Below, piece by piece: positions 8,072-14,938 of a DNA stretch of 20,445 nucleotides. Made by a program: the position numbers and the translations under genes. Positions within the stretch are counted from its first letter, which is position 1. Each line of letters starts with the position of its first letter. This DNA comes from CAINVV01 sp037140615 (GTDB lineage Bacteria > Bacteroidota > Bacteroidia > Bacteroidales > Prolixibacteraceae). Under the pieces are notes generated by a model. The model was not told the origin of the DNA. It did no database searches and saw nothing but the letters and a program-made list of their open reading frames with translations. The DNA is taken from contig JBAXED010000067.1 of the NCBI GenBank assembly GCA_037140615.1, positions 1-20,445 of the forward strand, given 5' to 3'.

Positions 8072-8704
8072 ATGAATATTTCTTCTTTAAAAAACAAACA
8101 CATGTTGAACTTATCTGGAATAGGATCCAGAATTATTCCAGGATTAGTAATCCTTCTTTTTTCGTATCCGGTATTTGCCAAGGATTACCGTGTCAATTCA
8201 ACTTCAAGTACATTGGAGTGGGAGGCTAAAAAAGTTACAGGTCAGCATGTTGGTACCATCTCTTTTGGTGAAGGTACCCTGAATGTTGAACGCAAAAAGA
8301 TTACTGGGGGGAAAGTTGCCGTAGACATGAACACGATTGCTGATACTGATTTAACCAATGATGCCTACAAGCAAAAGTTGATTGGCCATTTAAAATCGGA
8401 TGATTTCTTTGGGGTTGAAAAGTTCCCTCAGGCAACTTTGGATGTGAAGAATGTTGCGCTCAAGTCGGACAATCTTTATCATTTTACAGCAGATCTGACC
8501 ATCAAAGGGATCTCTTCTCCTGTAGAATTTGATGCAGAGGTAAAAAATGATGCTGGTCAATTGACAGCAAACGGTACGATCGTTGTGAACAGAACCAAAT
8601 ATGGAATAAAATATGGCTCAGGAAGTTTTTTTGAAGGTTTGGGAGACAAAATGATTTACGACGAATTTACCTTAAAATTCAAATTGGTAGCTACTACTAA
8701 TTAG
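8072..8704 (+). CDS. YceI-family secreted protein
   Basis: A 210-residue protein of the YceI family, lipocalin-like beta barrels that bind isoprenoid or amphipathic lipids in the periplasm. The signal peptide runs to about residue 36 (hydrophobic IIPGLVILLF, cleavage after VFA), and the mature part begins KDYRVNSTSSTLEWEAKKVTG, the usual family opening. Further matches are the GTISFGEGTL strand, the SDDFFGVEKFPQATLDVK segment (typical 'FDVExYPxAxF' position), LTIKGISSPVEFDAEV and the C-terminal GDKMIYDEFTLKFKLVA. An alternative ATG at 8102 would still leave a usable signal. It is transcribed divergently from the Crp/Fnr gene with a near-palindrome between them, suggesting control by that regulator. 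A G-rich hairpin with a T tract follows the stop. The ligand is not predictable. Confidence 0.92.
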   Translation: MNISSLKNKHMLNLSGIGSRIIPGLVILLFSYPVFAKDYRVNSTSSTLEWEAKKVTGQHVGTISFGEGTLNVERKKITGGKVAVDMNTIADTDLTNDAYKQKLIGHLKSDDFFGVEKFPQATLDVKNVALKSDNLYHFTADLTIKGISSPVEFDAEVKNDAGQLTANGTIVVNRTKYGIKYGSGSFFEGLGDKMIYDEFTLKFKLVATTN

Positions 8705-8728
8705 TCCTGTTTTTCTGGTTTTTGCGTA

Positions 8729-8760
8729 GGGGGGGCGTATCGAAAGATCACCCCCTTTTT
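8729..8760 (+). terminator. Rho-independent terminator of the YceI gene, overlapping the metH 3' end
   Basis: A run of G (8729-8735) pairs with CCCCC (8751-8755), with an inner ATC/GAT stem closed by a GAAA tetraloop, followed by TTTTT at 8756-8760. The T tract exists only for the plus strand. The right arm and T tract lie inside the last codons of metH (stop at 8748-8750), so the terminator and the metH C terminus share DNA. Confidence 0.75.
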
Positions 8761-11700
8761 ACTGGATCATAATTCAGGTTCGAAGGGATGTATTTCTCAA
8801 TGAATTCAGGAGAAACCTTTTTCCTTTCTGCATAGTCGTTTACCTGATCTTTGCCTATTTTTTCGATGCCAAAATACCTTGATTCTGGGTGTGCAAAATA
8901 GACGCCGCAAACTGAAGCGTTTGGAAACATGGAGTAGTGTTCGGTCAGGGAAATCCCTGACTTTTCTTTTGCCTGCAGCAGGTTAAAAATGGTCTCTTTT
9001 TCAGAGTGCTCTGGACATGCCGGATATCCCGGTGCCGGACGAATACCCTGATATTTTAAGGAAATCAACTCTTCCTGAGCCAAGTTTTCATATTTACTAT
9101 AGCCCCATACTTCCTTCCTGACAACCTCATGCAATTTCTCGGCGAAGGCTTCGGCAAGTCTATCCGAGAGGGCTTCCAGCATAATGGCCTTGTAATCGTT
9201 GTTTTCTTGCTTGTATTGTGCCACCAATTCCGCTACGCCAATCCCTGCAGTTACGGCAAAAGCCCCGCAATAATCCGACATTCCCGACTCTTTGGGTGCA
9301 ATGAAATCACTAAGACAATATTGGACTGTGACACCCGGCTTTTTCTCCTGCTGTCGCACCTGATGGAATTTTCCAATCAGCTTGGATCTTGATTCATCTG
9401 TGTACAATTCGATGTCGTCCATCACTGAATTGGCAGGCCAAATACCCACAACCCCATTGGCGCTGATCATTTTCTTTGCGATGATTTCATCGAGAAATTC
9501 ATTGGCCTCCTGAAAAAGCTGTCGGGCTGCCTCCCCTTTGTCGGGATCGCTCAATATGGCGGGATATTTGCCTTTGAACTCCCATACCAGGAAAAAGAAG
9601 GTCCAGTCGATGTATTTTCTTAGCTCATCCAATGGATAATCATTGTAATATTTTGTACCCGTATAATTGGGTTCAGGGATGGGATGTTTGATGAAATCGG
9701 GATTAAATTTCCGCTTTCTGGACTCTTGAAGAGTCCAGTATTCCTTAGGTTTTTTGGCACTGTGAACTTGTCGCAAACCTGCGTATTCATCCAGAGTGCT
9801 CTTTATAAATGCGGGAGATCCTGAGAGAAGTTCTGCCACGACCTGAACAGATCGGGAGGCATCCTTGACATAGAGGGTTGTCTTGCTGTATTCGGGGGCA
9901 ATTTTGACAGCCGTATGAATTTTAGATGTAGTTGCTCCACCAATTAACAAAGGCTGATCCATGCCTCTCTTTTCCATCTCTTTTGCCACGTATACCATCT
10001 CTTCGAGTGAAGGTGTGATCAATCCGCTCAGTCCGATGATATCCACTTTTTCATTTTTAGCTGTATCGAGGATTTTTTCGCAGGGAACCATGACGCCAAG
10101 GTCGATGACATCATAGTTGTTACAAGCCAGCACAACGCCAACAATGTTTTTACCGATGTCGTGCACATCACCTTTGACGGTGGCCAGAAGGATTTTCTTG
10201 CGGACGACGACTTTATGAGGGAGCAATTTCTTCTCTTCTTCGATGAAAGGCTGCAGCCAGGCGACTGCTTTTTTCATCACCCGGGCTGATTTGATTACCT
10301 GTGGCAGGAACATCTTACCTGAACCAAAAAGATCGCCTACCTTGTTCATGCCATCCATCAGCGGACCTTCGATAATATTCAGTGGCGAGTCGAATTGCGG
10401 CAGCAGTTCAGCCACATCGGCCTCAATAAAATCCGTGATCCCTTTCACCATAGCGTGCTCAATCCTGGAGGCAGGGGATAGCTCCCGCCAGGCTTCAATT
10501 TTTTCCTGTTTTTCGTCAGCAGCCTTGATATTTTCTGCAAAAGTAAGGAGGCGTTCTGTTGCATCGGGCCGTTTGTTGAGGACGAGGTCTTCGACATGCC
10601 GGAGTAAATCGGCCGGAATTTCATCATAGATCTGGAGCATCCCGGGATTAACGATTCCCATGTCGAGTCCGGCTTTGATGGCATGGAACAGGAACACCGA
10701 ATGGATAGCTTCCCGGATGATGTTGTTTCCCCGGAAGGAGAAAGAGACATTGGATATGCCACCGCTTACTTTGGCATAAGGCAGATGATTTTTGATCCAG
10801 GTTGTTGTTCTGAAAAAGTCGACAGCATAGTTGTTGTGTTCTTCCAATCCGGTGCCAATCGTGAGAATATTCGGATCGAAGATGATGTCTTCGGCCGGGA
10901 ATTGAACCTTATCAACAAGCAGTCGGTAAGCTCTTTCGCAGATAGCGATTCTCTTTTCGTAGGTAGTGGCCTGCCCTTCCTCGTCGAACGCCATCACTAC
11001 CACGGCGGCACCGTAGTTTCTGATCTTGAGGGAAGAATTGAGGAACTGCTCCTCCCCTTCTTTGAGGCTGATAGAATTAACGATCGACTTGCCCTGGATG
11101 CACTGTAGTCCGGCTTCGATCACCTCCCATTTTGAGGAGTCGATCATGATGGGCAATCTGGAAATATCAGGTTCTGAAGCAATGAGGTTAAGGAACCGCA
11201 CCATCTCTTTTTTGGCATCGAGCATGGCATCGTCCATGTTGATATCGATTACCTGAGCTCCACCTTCGACCATATCTCTGGCAACGGAAAGAGCTTCGTC
11301 GTATTTTCCATCTCGGATAAGTCTGGCAAATTTGATAGAACCGGCCACGTTGCAACGTTCTCCAATGTTGATAAAATTGGAGAGTTTGTCGATGGTTAGT
11401 GGTTCAAGGCCACTAAGCCGGGTTACTTTCTCTGGTTGCGCTTTGCTGTGAGGTTTGGAAACAGCTGCCAGTTTTGCCAGCTCACTGATATGCTCAGGAG
11501 TGGTGCCACAGCATCCGCCAATAATATTTACTGTCAGGTTATTGGTGAATTCAGCTACCTGGAATTTCATCGCCTCCGGCGTCTCATCATATTCGCCAAA
11601 CTGGTTAGGCAATCCGGCATTTGGATGAACACTGATCATGAAAGGGGCTTTCCTGCTAAGTTCTTCCAGATATGGACGCAAATCTTTTGCCCCGAAAGAG

Positions 11701-12428
11701 CAGTTTAAACCGATGGTAAGCAGATCGATGTGGGAGACAGAGTTCAAAAAAGCCTCAATGGTCTGACCTGAAAGTGTGCGACCGCTTTTGTCGGTGATTG
11801 TTCCCGAGATCATGACAGGCAACTTGATACCCTTCTCTTCGAAGATCTCGTTGATAGCGACGAGTGCGACTTTGCAGTTGAGGGTATCGAAGATTGTTTC
11901 GACCATAAGAAGATCGACGCCACCCTCCATCAAGCCTTCCACTTGTTCGCGGTAGGAAAGTTTTAAATCCTGAAAAGAAATCGCCCTGAATCCGGGGTCA
12001 TTCACATCGGGCGACATGGAGCAAGTTTTGTTGGTTGGGCCAATGGAACCTGCTACATACCGGGGTTTATCGGGAGTAGAAAATTTTGCAGCGGCAGCAA
12101 CCGCAATTCTCGCCGCCTCCCTGTTGATTTCCCTGACAAAGTCCTGGGTACCATAATCACCTTGAGAGATGGATGTTGCATTGAAAGTATTTGTTTCCAG
12201 GATATCTGCCCCGGCTTTCAGGAATGACTCATGTATTTCGGAGATGGCTTTTGGTTTGGAAAGGCACAGCAAATCGTTGTTGCCTTTCAGTGATGATGGC
12301 CAATCTTTGAATTGTGTTCCCCTGAAATCGGCTTCGGACAATTTGAAACGTTGTATCATTGTTCCCATGGCACCGTCAAGTACGAGAACTCTGGATTCCA
12401 ATAATTTGCGGATATCCGGTTTTATCAT
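8748..12428 (-). CDS. metH: Cobalamin-dependent methionine synthase
   Basis: Transfers the methyl group of 5-methyltetrahydrofolate to homocysteine through methylcobalamin to make methionine. At 1226 residues it is full length, with all four modules in order: homocysteine-binding domain (about 1-325) with zinc ligands Cys243 (GLNCSFGAKD) and Cys306/Cys307 (GGCCGTTPEH); pterin-binding domain (about 350-620, starting FINIGERCNVAGS); cobalamin cap and B12-binding domain (about 640-890) with the DVHDIG motif in which His756 is the lower axial cobalt ligand; and the S-adenosylmethionine reactivation domain (about 900-1226) with RPAPGYPACPEH. The ATG overlaps the stop of the upstream FAD oxidoreductase gene as ATGA, so the two are translationally coupled. 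No cobalamin or SAM riboswitch was recognised ahead of the pair. The extreme C-terminal codons (PVKRG) contain the T-tract side of the terminator of the convergent YceI gene. Confidence 0.98.
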   Translation of the reverse strand: MIKPDIRKLLESRVLVLDGAMGTMIQRFKLSEADFRGTQFKDWPSSLKGNNDLLCLSKPKAISEIHESFLKAGADILETNTFNATSISQGDYGTQDFVREINREAARIAVAAAAKFSTPDKPRYVAGSIGPTNKTCSMSPDVNDPGFRAISFQDLKLSYREQVEGLMEGGVDLLMVETIFDTLNCKVALVAINEIFEEKGIKLPVMISGTITDKSGRTLSGQTIEAFLNSVSHIDLLTIGLNCSFGAKDLRPYLEELSRKAPFMISVHPNAGLPNQFGEYDETPEAMKFQVAEFTNNLTVNIIGGCCGTTPEHISELAKLAAVSKPHSKAQPEKVTRLSGLEPLTIDKLSNFINIGERCNVAGSIKFARLIRDGKYDEALSVARDMVEGGAQVIDINMDDAMLDAKKEMVRFLNLIASEPDISRLPIMIDSSKWEVIEAGLQCIQGKSIVNSISLKEGEEQFLNSSLKIRNYGAAVVVMAFDEEGQATTYEKRIAICERAYRLLVDKVQFPAEDIIFDPNILTIGTGLEEHNNYAVDFFRTTTWIKNHLPYAKVSGGISNVSFSFRGNNIIREAIHSVFLFHAIKAGLDMGIVNPGMLQIYDEIPADLLRHVEDLVLNKRPDATERLLTFAENIKAADEKQEKIEAWRELSPASRIEHAMVKGITDFIEADVAELLPQFDSPLNIIEGPLMDGMNKVGDLFGSGKMFLPQVIKSARVMKKAVAWLQPFIEEEKKLLPHKVVVRKKILLATVKGDVHDIGKNIVGVVLACNNYDVIDLGVMVPCEKILDTAKNEKVDIIGLSGLITPSLEEMVYVAKEMEKRGMDQPLLIGGATTSKIHTAVKIAPEYSKTTLYVKDASRSVQVVAELLSGSPAFIKSTLDEYAGLRQVHSAKKPKEYWTLQESRKRKFNPDFIKHPIPEPNYTGTKYYNDYPLDELRKYIDWTFFFLVWEFKGKYPAILSDPDKGEAARQLFQEANEFLDEIIAKKMISANGVVGIWPANSVMDDIELYTDESRSKLIGKFHQVRQQEKKPGVTVQYCLSDFIAPKESGMSDYCGAFAVTAGIGVAELVAQYKQENNDYKAIMLEALSDRLAEAFAEKLHEVVRKEVWGYSKYENLAQEELISLKYQGIRPAPGYPACPEHSEKETIFNLLQAKEKSGISLTEHYSMFPNASVCGVYFAHPESRYFGIEKIGKDQVNDYAERKKVSPEFIEKYIPSNLNYDPVKRG

Positions 12429-13831
12429 GATTTTGAAGTTAGGTTATTTAAGATTGCACGGGCTATCAGCACACCATTGACGGATGCCTGCATGAGTCCG
12501 CGGGTAATACCGGCCCCATCCCCTCCAAAGAAGAGATTTTTCACGGAAGGGCTTTGGAAACTCTTGTCAACCTTGACGATGTTCGAATAGAATTTTACTT
12601 CGACGCCATACAGCAATGTTTCGTCGCTTGCCAGTCCGGGGCTGACTTTATCCAAAGATTTGATCATTTCAATGATATCGAAGAGGATCCGGTGGGGCAG
12701 AACCAGGCTCAAATCACCGGGAACGGCATCTTTGAGGGTAGGTACGATGTTGTTGCGATAGAGCCTGTCGGAGGTTGTTCTCCTTCCCCTGACGAGATCG
12801 CCAAACCTTTGAACCATGATTTTATTCCTGGTAAGCATGTTGGCCAGCCGGGCGATGTGCTTGCCATATTCGATGGGAGCGTTGAACGGCTCCGTAAATT
12901 TCTGGGAGACGAGCAGCGCAAAGTTCGTGTTATCACTTTTGAGGTCTTTGTAACTATGACCGTTCACTACGGCAAGGTTGTTGTCGTAATATTCGGAGGA
13001 TACAAAACCACCCGGATTGGAGCAGAAAGTGCGAACTTTGTCGTCGAAAGTGTGGGTATAATGGATCAGTTTCGCTTCGTAAAAATTCTCGTTGATCTCC
13101 TGCATCACTTCGTTGCGGCACTCCAGTCGTACTCCGATGTCGACGATGCCTACTTCTGTTGGAATGGCATGTGCAGCGCATTGTTTCATGAGCCAGTCGG
13201 AGCCGTCTCTGCCAATGGCAAGTACGACATGGTGACCCAGGAATGTTTGACCGGATGATTTTACGCCCACTGCCACCTGATTTTCAATAATAAAATCTGT
13301 GACAGGTGCATTAAACTGAACCTCAACGCCATTGCTGGTGAGATGTTCGAAGAGTTTCTTGTAGAGATCCTGGGTCTTTTCGGTGCCCAGGTGCCTGACA
13401 GGGCACTGCACCAGTTTAAGGTTGGCTTCGATGGATTTCCGACCGATTTCGCGCATGGCAGGTGTTTCTGTCTGGCCATGAACGTCGGTATCTGCGCCAA
13501 ATTCGAGGTAAATTTTGTCGGTATAGAGGACCATTTCCCGGGCAGATTCCATTCCGATGTAATCCGGCAAGGTGCCACCAACTTCAGGTGAAAGAGAAAG
13601 TTTTCCATCTGAGAAGGCACCAGCACCGGCCCATCCGGTAGTGATTGAACAAGGTTGGCAGTTGACGCAAGTGCCGCCATTGGTATGTTTAGGACAATTC
13701 CTCTTGTAAATATCCCGGCCTTTTTCAAGCATCAGAATACTTAGGTGGGACCTCTCTTTTATCAGCTCATAGGCGGTAAAAATACCGGCAGGCCCTGCTC
13801 CTACTATTATTACATCGTATTTTTTCCCCAT
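12425..13831 (-). CDS. FAD-dependent oxidoreductase (COG2509-like dehydrogenase) with a four-cysteine cluster
   Basis: A 468-residue flavoprotein. The N terminus carries the Rossmann FAD-binding motif (VIIVGAGPAGIFTAYEL), then a cysteine cluster C46-x8-C55-x2-C58-x2-C61, followed at once by GWAGAGAFSDGKLSLS, typical of the uncharacterised COG2509-type FAD dehydrogenases. A second FAD-contacting segment, NLFFGGDGAGITRGLMQA, lies near the C terminus. The spacing of the four cysteines could hold an iron-sulfur cluster or zinc; this is inference. The ATG at 13831 places the Rossmann motif near the start as in relatives; an in-frame ATG at 13885 would add 18 residues and is compatible with the promoter, so the start is uncertain. 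Its stop overlaps the metH start by ATGA. A redox role connected to MetH, such as re-reducing inactive cob(II)alamin or supplying electrons elsewhere in the pathway, is suggested only by this coupling. Confidence 0.83.
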   Translation of the reverse strand: MGKKYDVIIVGAGPAGIFTAYELIKERSHLSILMLEKGRDIYKRNCPKHTNGGTCVNCQPCSITTGWAGAGAFSDGKLSLSPEVGGTLPDYIGMESAREMVLYTDKIYLEFGADTDVHGQTETPAMREIGRKSIEANLKLVQCPVRHLGTEKTQDLYKKLFEHLTSNGVEVQFNAPVTDFIIENQVAVGVKSSGQTFLGHHVVLAIGRDGSDWLMKQCAAHAIPTEVGIVDIGVRLECRNEVMQEINENFYEAKLIHYTHTFDDKVRTFCSNPGGFVSSEYYDNNLAVVNGHSYKDLKSDNTNFALLVSQKFTEPFNAPIEYGKHIARLANMLTRNKIMVQRFGDLVRGRRTTSDRLYRNNIVPTLKDAVPGDLSLVLPHRILFDIIEMIKSLDKVSPGLASDETLLYGVEVKFYSNIVKVDKSFQSPSVKNLFFGGDGAGITRGLMQASVNGVLIARAILNNLTSKS

Positions 13832-13912
13832 ATATGCTTTGAATCCCTTCTTAGAAGTTACCTGCTTCTTTGGAAATGAAAACATTAATTATGTCCAGAA
13901 AGAACAGTCCGG

Positions 13913-13920
13913 CAAAGGTA
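13913..13920 (-). promoter_or_regulatory. Candidate -7 promoter element for the FAD oxidoreductase-metH operon
   Basis: The minus strand reads TACCTTTG, matching TAnnTTTG. Transcription would start near 13906, about 20 bases before the ATG at 13885 and about 75 before the ATG at 13831. The -33 region is not convincing. The rest of the 206-base gap up to the HAD gene contains only a 10-base palindrome AAACCGGTTT near 14002 and no recognisable riboswitch. Confidence 0.4.
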
Positions 13921-14100
13921 TGAATTTTATTAGGAACAAGGAAAATCTAGCAGAATCAGCTCTTCAGAAGATATCGGGTAACCATTTATTTATTACTTTT
14001 CAAACCGGTTTTGGAGCCTGTCCTAGTATAAATCAAGAAACCCAAATTTGAGATATTTAAGGCGGGCTGCTTCACTTCGTTCACAAAAACTGTGCAATTA

Positions 14101-14781
14101 ATGAATAATTTTGGAAAGCTGAAGGCTATTTTTTTTGATATGGATGGAGTGATTTACGACTCCATGGGGCATCACTCGATAGCCTGGAACAAGGCTTTTG
14201 CGGCACTTGGCCACGATTTTCCCCTGGAACAGGTTTACATGAATGAGGGACGGACAGGATCGTCTACTGTACAGATGTTTTACAAGGAAAAGGTAGGCCG
14301 GATGGCAACGGAGGAGGAGATTGCCTACATCTATGCCCAAAAGAGTGAATTCTTTGAAAGCATGCCAATACCGGTCCCTTTTAACGAAATTAGGGCACTG
14401 ATGGAAAGGTTGAAGAATGCCCAAATTGCTATCTGGGTTGTCACCGGATCGGCGCAGGAGCAGTTGCTGGATGGATTATGCAGTGATTTTCCCGGATTGG
14501 TGGAAAAGGAAAAAATTGTCTCAGCGAAGGATGTTAAACATGGAAAACCTCATCCTGAACCTTACCTGATGGCCTTGAAAAAGTCAGGTTTTGCCGCCGA
14601 TGAGGTTGCCGTTCTTGAGAATGCGCCCCTGGGTGTTGAATCGGCCAAGTCGGCAGGTATTTATACAATTGCCATCAACACCGGGATTCTGGCTGATGAA
14701 ATATTGTGGCAGGCGGGAGCTGATGTGGTTTGCAGAGAGTTTAACGAAGTTGAGACATTAATTATTTTAAGAAGTGCCTAG
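14101..14781 (+). CDS. HAD-superfamily phosphatase / phosphoglucomutase-like hydrolase
   Basis: A 226-residue cytoplasmic HAD subfamily IA enzyme. Motif I is FDMDGVIYDS with nucleophile Asp13 and general acid Asp15, followed by the helical cap typical of beta-phosphoglucomutase and sugar-phosphate phosphatases. Motif II is VVTGS (Thr115), motif III the lysine in KHGKPHPEPY (Lys149), and motif IV reads ENAPLGVESA (Glu173-Asn174), where relatives usually have E-D-S; one acidic metal ligand is therefore replaced by Asn. The substrate is probably a small phosphorylated metabolite but cannot be named. The ATG at 14101 is preferred over an in-frame GTG at 14092. The last two codons and the TAG stop lie inside the first unit of the repeat array that follows. 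The gene is convergent with the ceramidase-like gene. Confidence 0.88.
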   Translation: MNNFGKLKAIFFDMDGVIYDSMGHHSIAWNKAFAALGHDFPLEQVYMNEGRTGSSTVQMFYKEKVGRMATEEEIAYIYAQKSEFFESMPIPVPFNEIRALMERLKNAQIAIWVVTGSAQEQLLDGLCSDFPGLVEKEKIVSAKDVKHGKPHPEPYLMALKKSGFAADEVAVLENAPLGVESAKSAGIYTIAINTGILADEILWQAGADVVCREFNEVETLIILRSA

Positions 14782-14938
14782 AGTGCCTAAAATGCTCAGA
14801 GTGCCTAGAGTTATGGACTCCGAACTATTGTAGAATGTAGCGAACAACTTTAGGCACTCTAGGCACTTTAAATACTTTAGGCACTTCTTAATACTTTAGG
14901 CACTCTATGCATTTTAAATACTCTAGGCACTTACTTTA
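14773..14938. repeat. Inverted array of 9-bp units (consensus AGTGCCTAR) filling a convergent intergenic gap
   Basis: Four tandem 9-base units related to AGTGCCTAG run from 14773 to 14808. After a spacer of about 39 bases, nine units of the reverse complement (CTTTAGGCA and variants, one of 10 bases) run from 14848 to 14929. The two arms contain a perfect 20-base inverted repeat (14772-14791 with 14849-14868) and a closer 15-base stem with one G.U pair (14798-14812 with 14846-14860). Within the right arm a 27-base block (14848-14874) recurs at 14894-14920 with 25 of 27 identities, separated by a 19-base shortened version. The HAD stop codon lies inside the first unit, and the stop of the minus-strand ceramidase-like gene abuts the last. 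The array could act as a two-way terminator or RNA stabiliser; there is no classical T tract. Confidence 0.85.

Noticed and set aside
10243..11708. Several plus-strand open frames of 76-141 codons opposite metH
   Set aside because: All lie inside a full-length, motif-complete MetH coding region and look like antisense shadows.
12554..13258. A 234-codon open frame on the plus strand opposite the FAD oxidoreductase
   Set aside because: The minus-strand protein has clear FAD motifs over the same bases; the antisense translation shows no family pattern.
14002..14011. The 10-base palindrome AAACCGGTTT before the HAD gene
   Set aside because: A palindrome of this size is expected by chance in a window this long, and nothing else marks it as an operator.
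13839..14051. A 70-codon plus-strand open frame in the gap before the HAD gene
   Set aside because: It begins inside the divergent oxidoreductase gene, overlaps its promoter region and has no recognisable features.
13832..14091. A cobalamin or SAM riboswitch ahead of the oxidoreductase-metH operon
   Set aside because: The leader predicted from the -7 element is only about 20-75 bases, too short for either, and no B12-box-like or SAM-riboswitch-like core was seen.
14773..14938. A CRISPR array
   Set aside because: The repeats are 9 bases long, contiguous and inverted about a centre, without 25-40 base direct repeats or unique spacers, and no cas genes are nearby.
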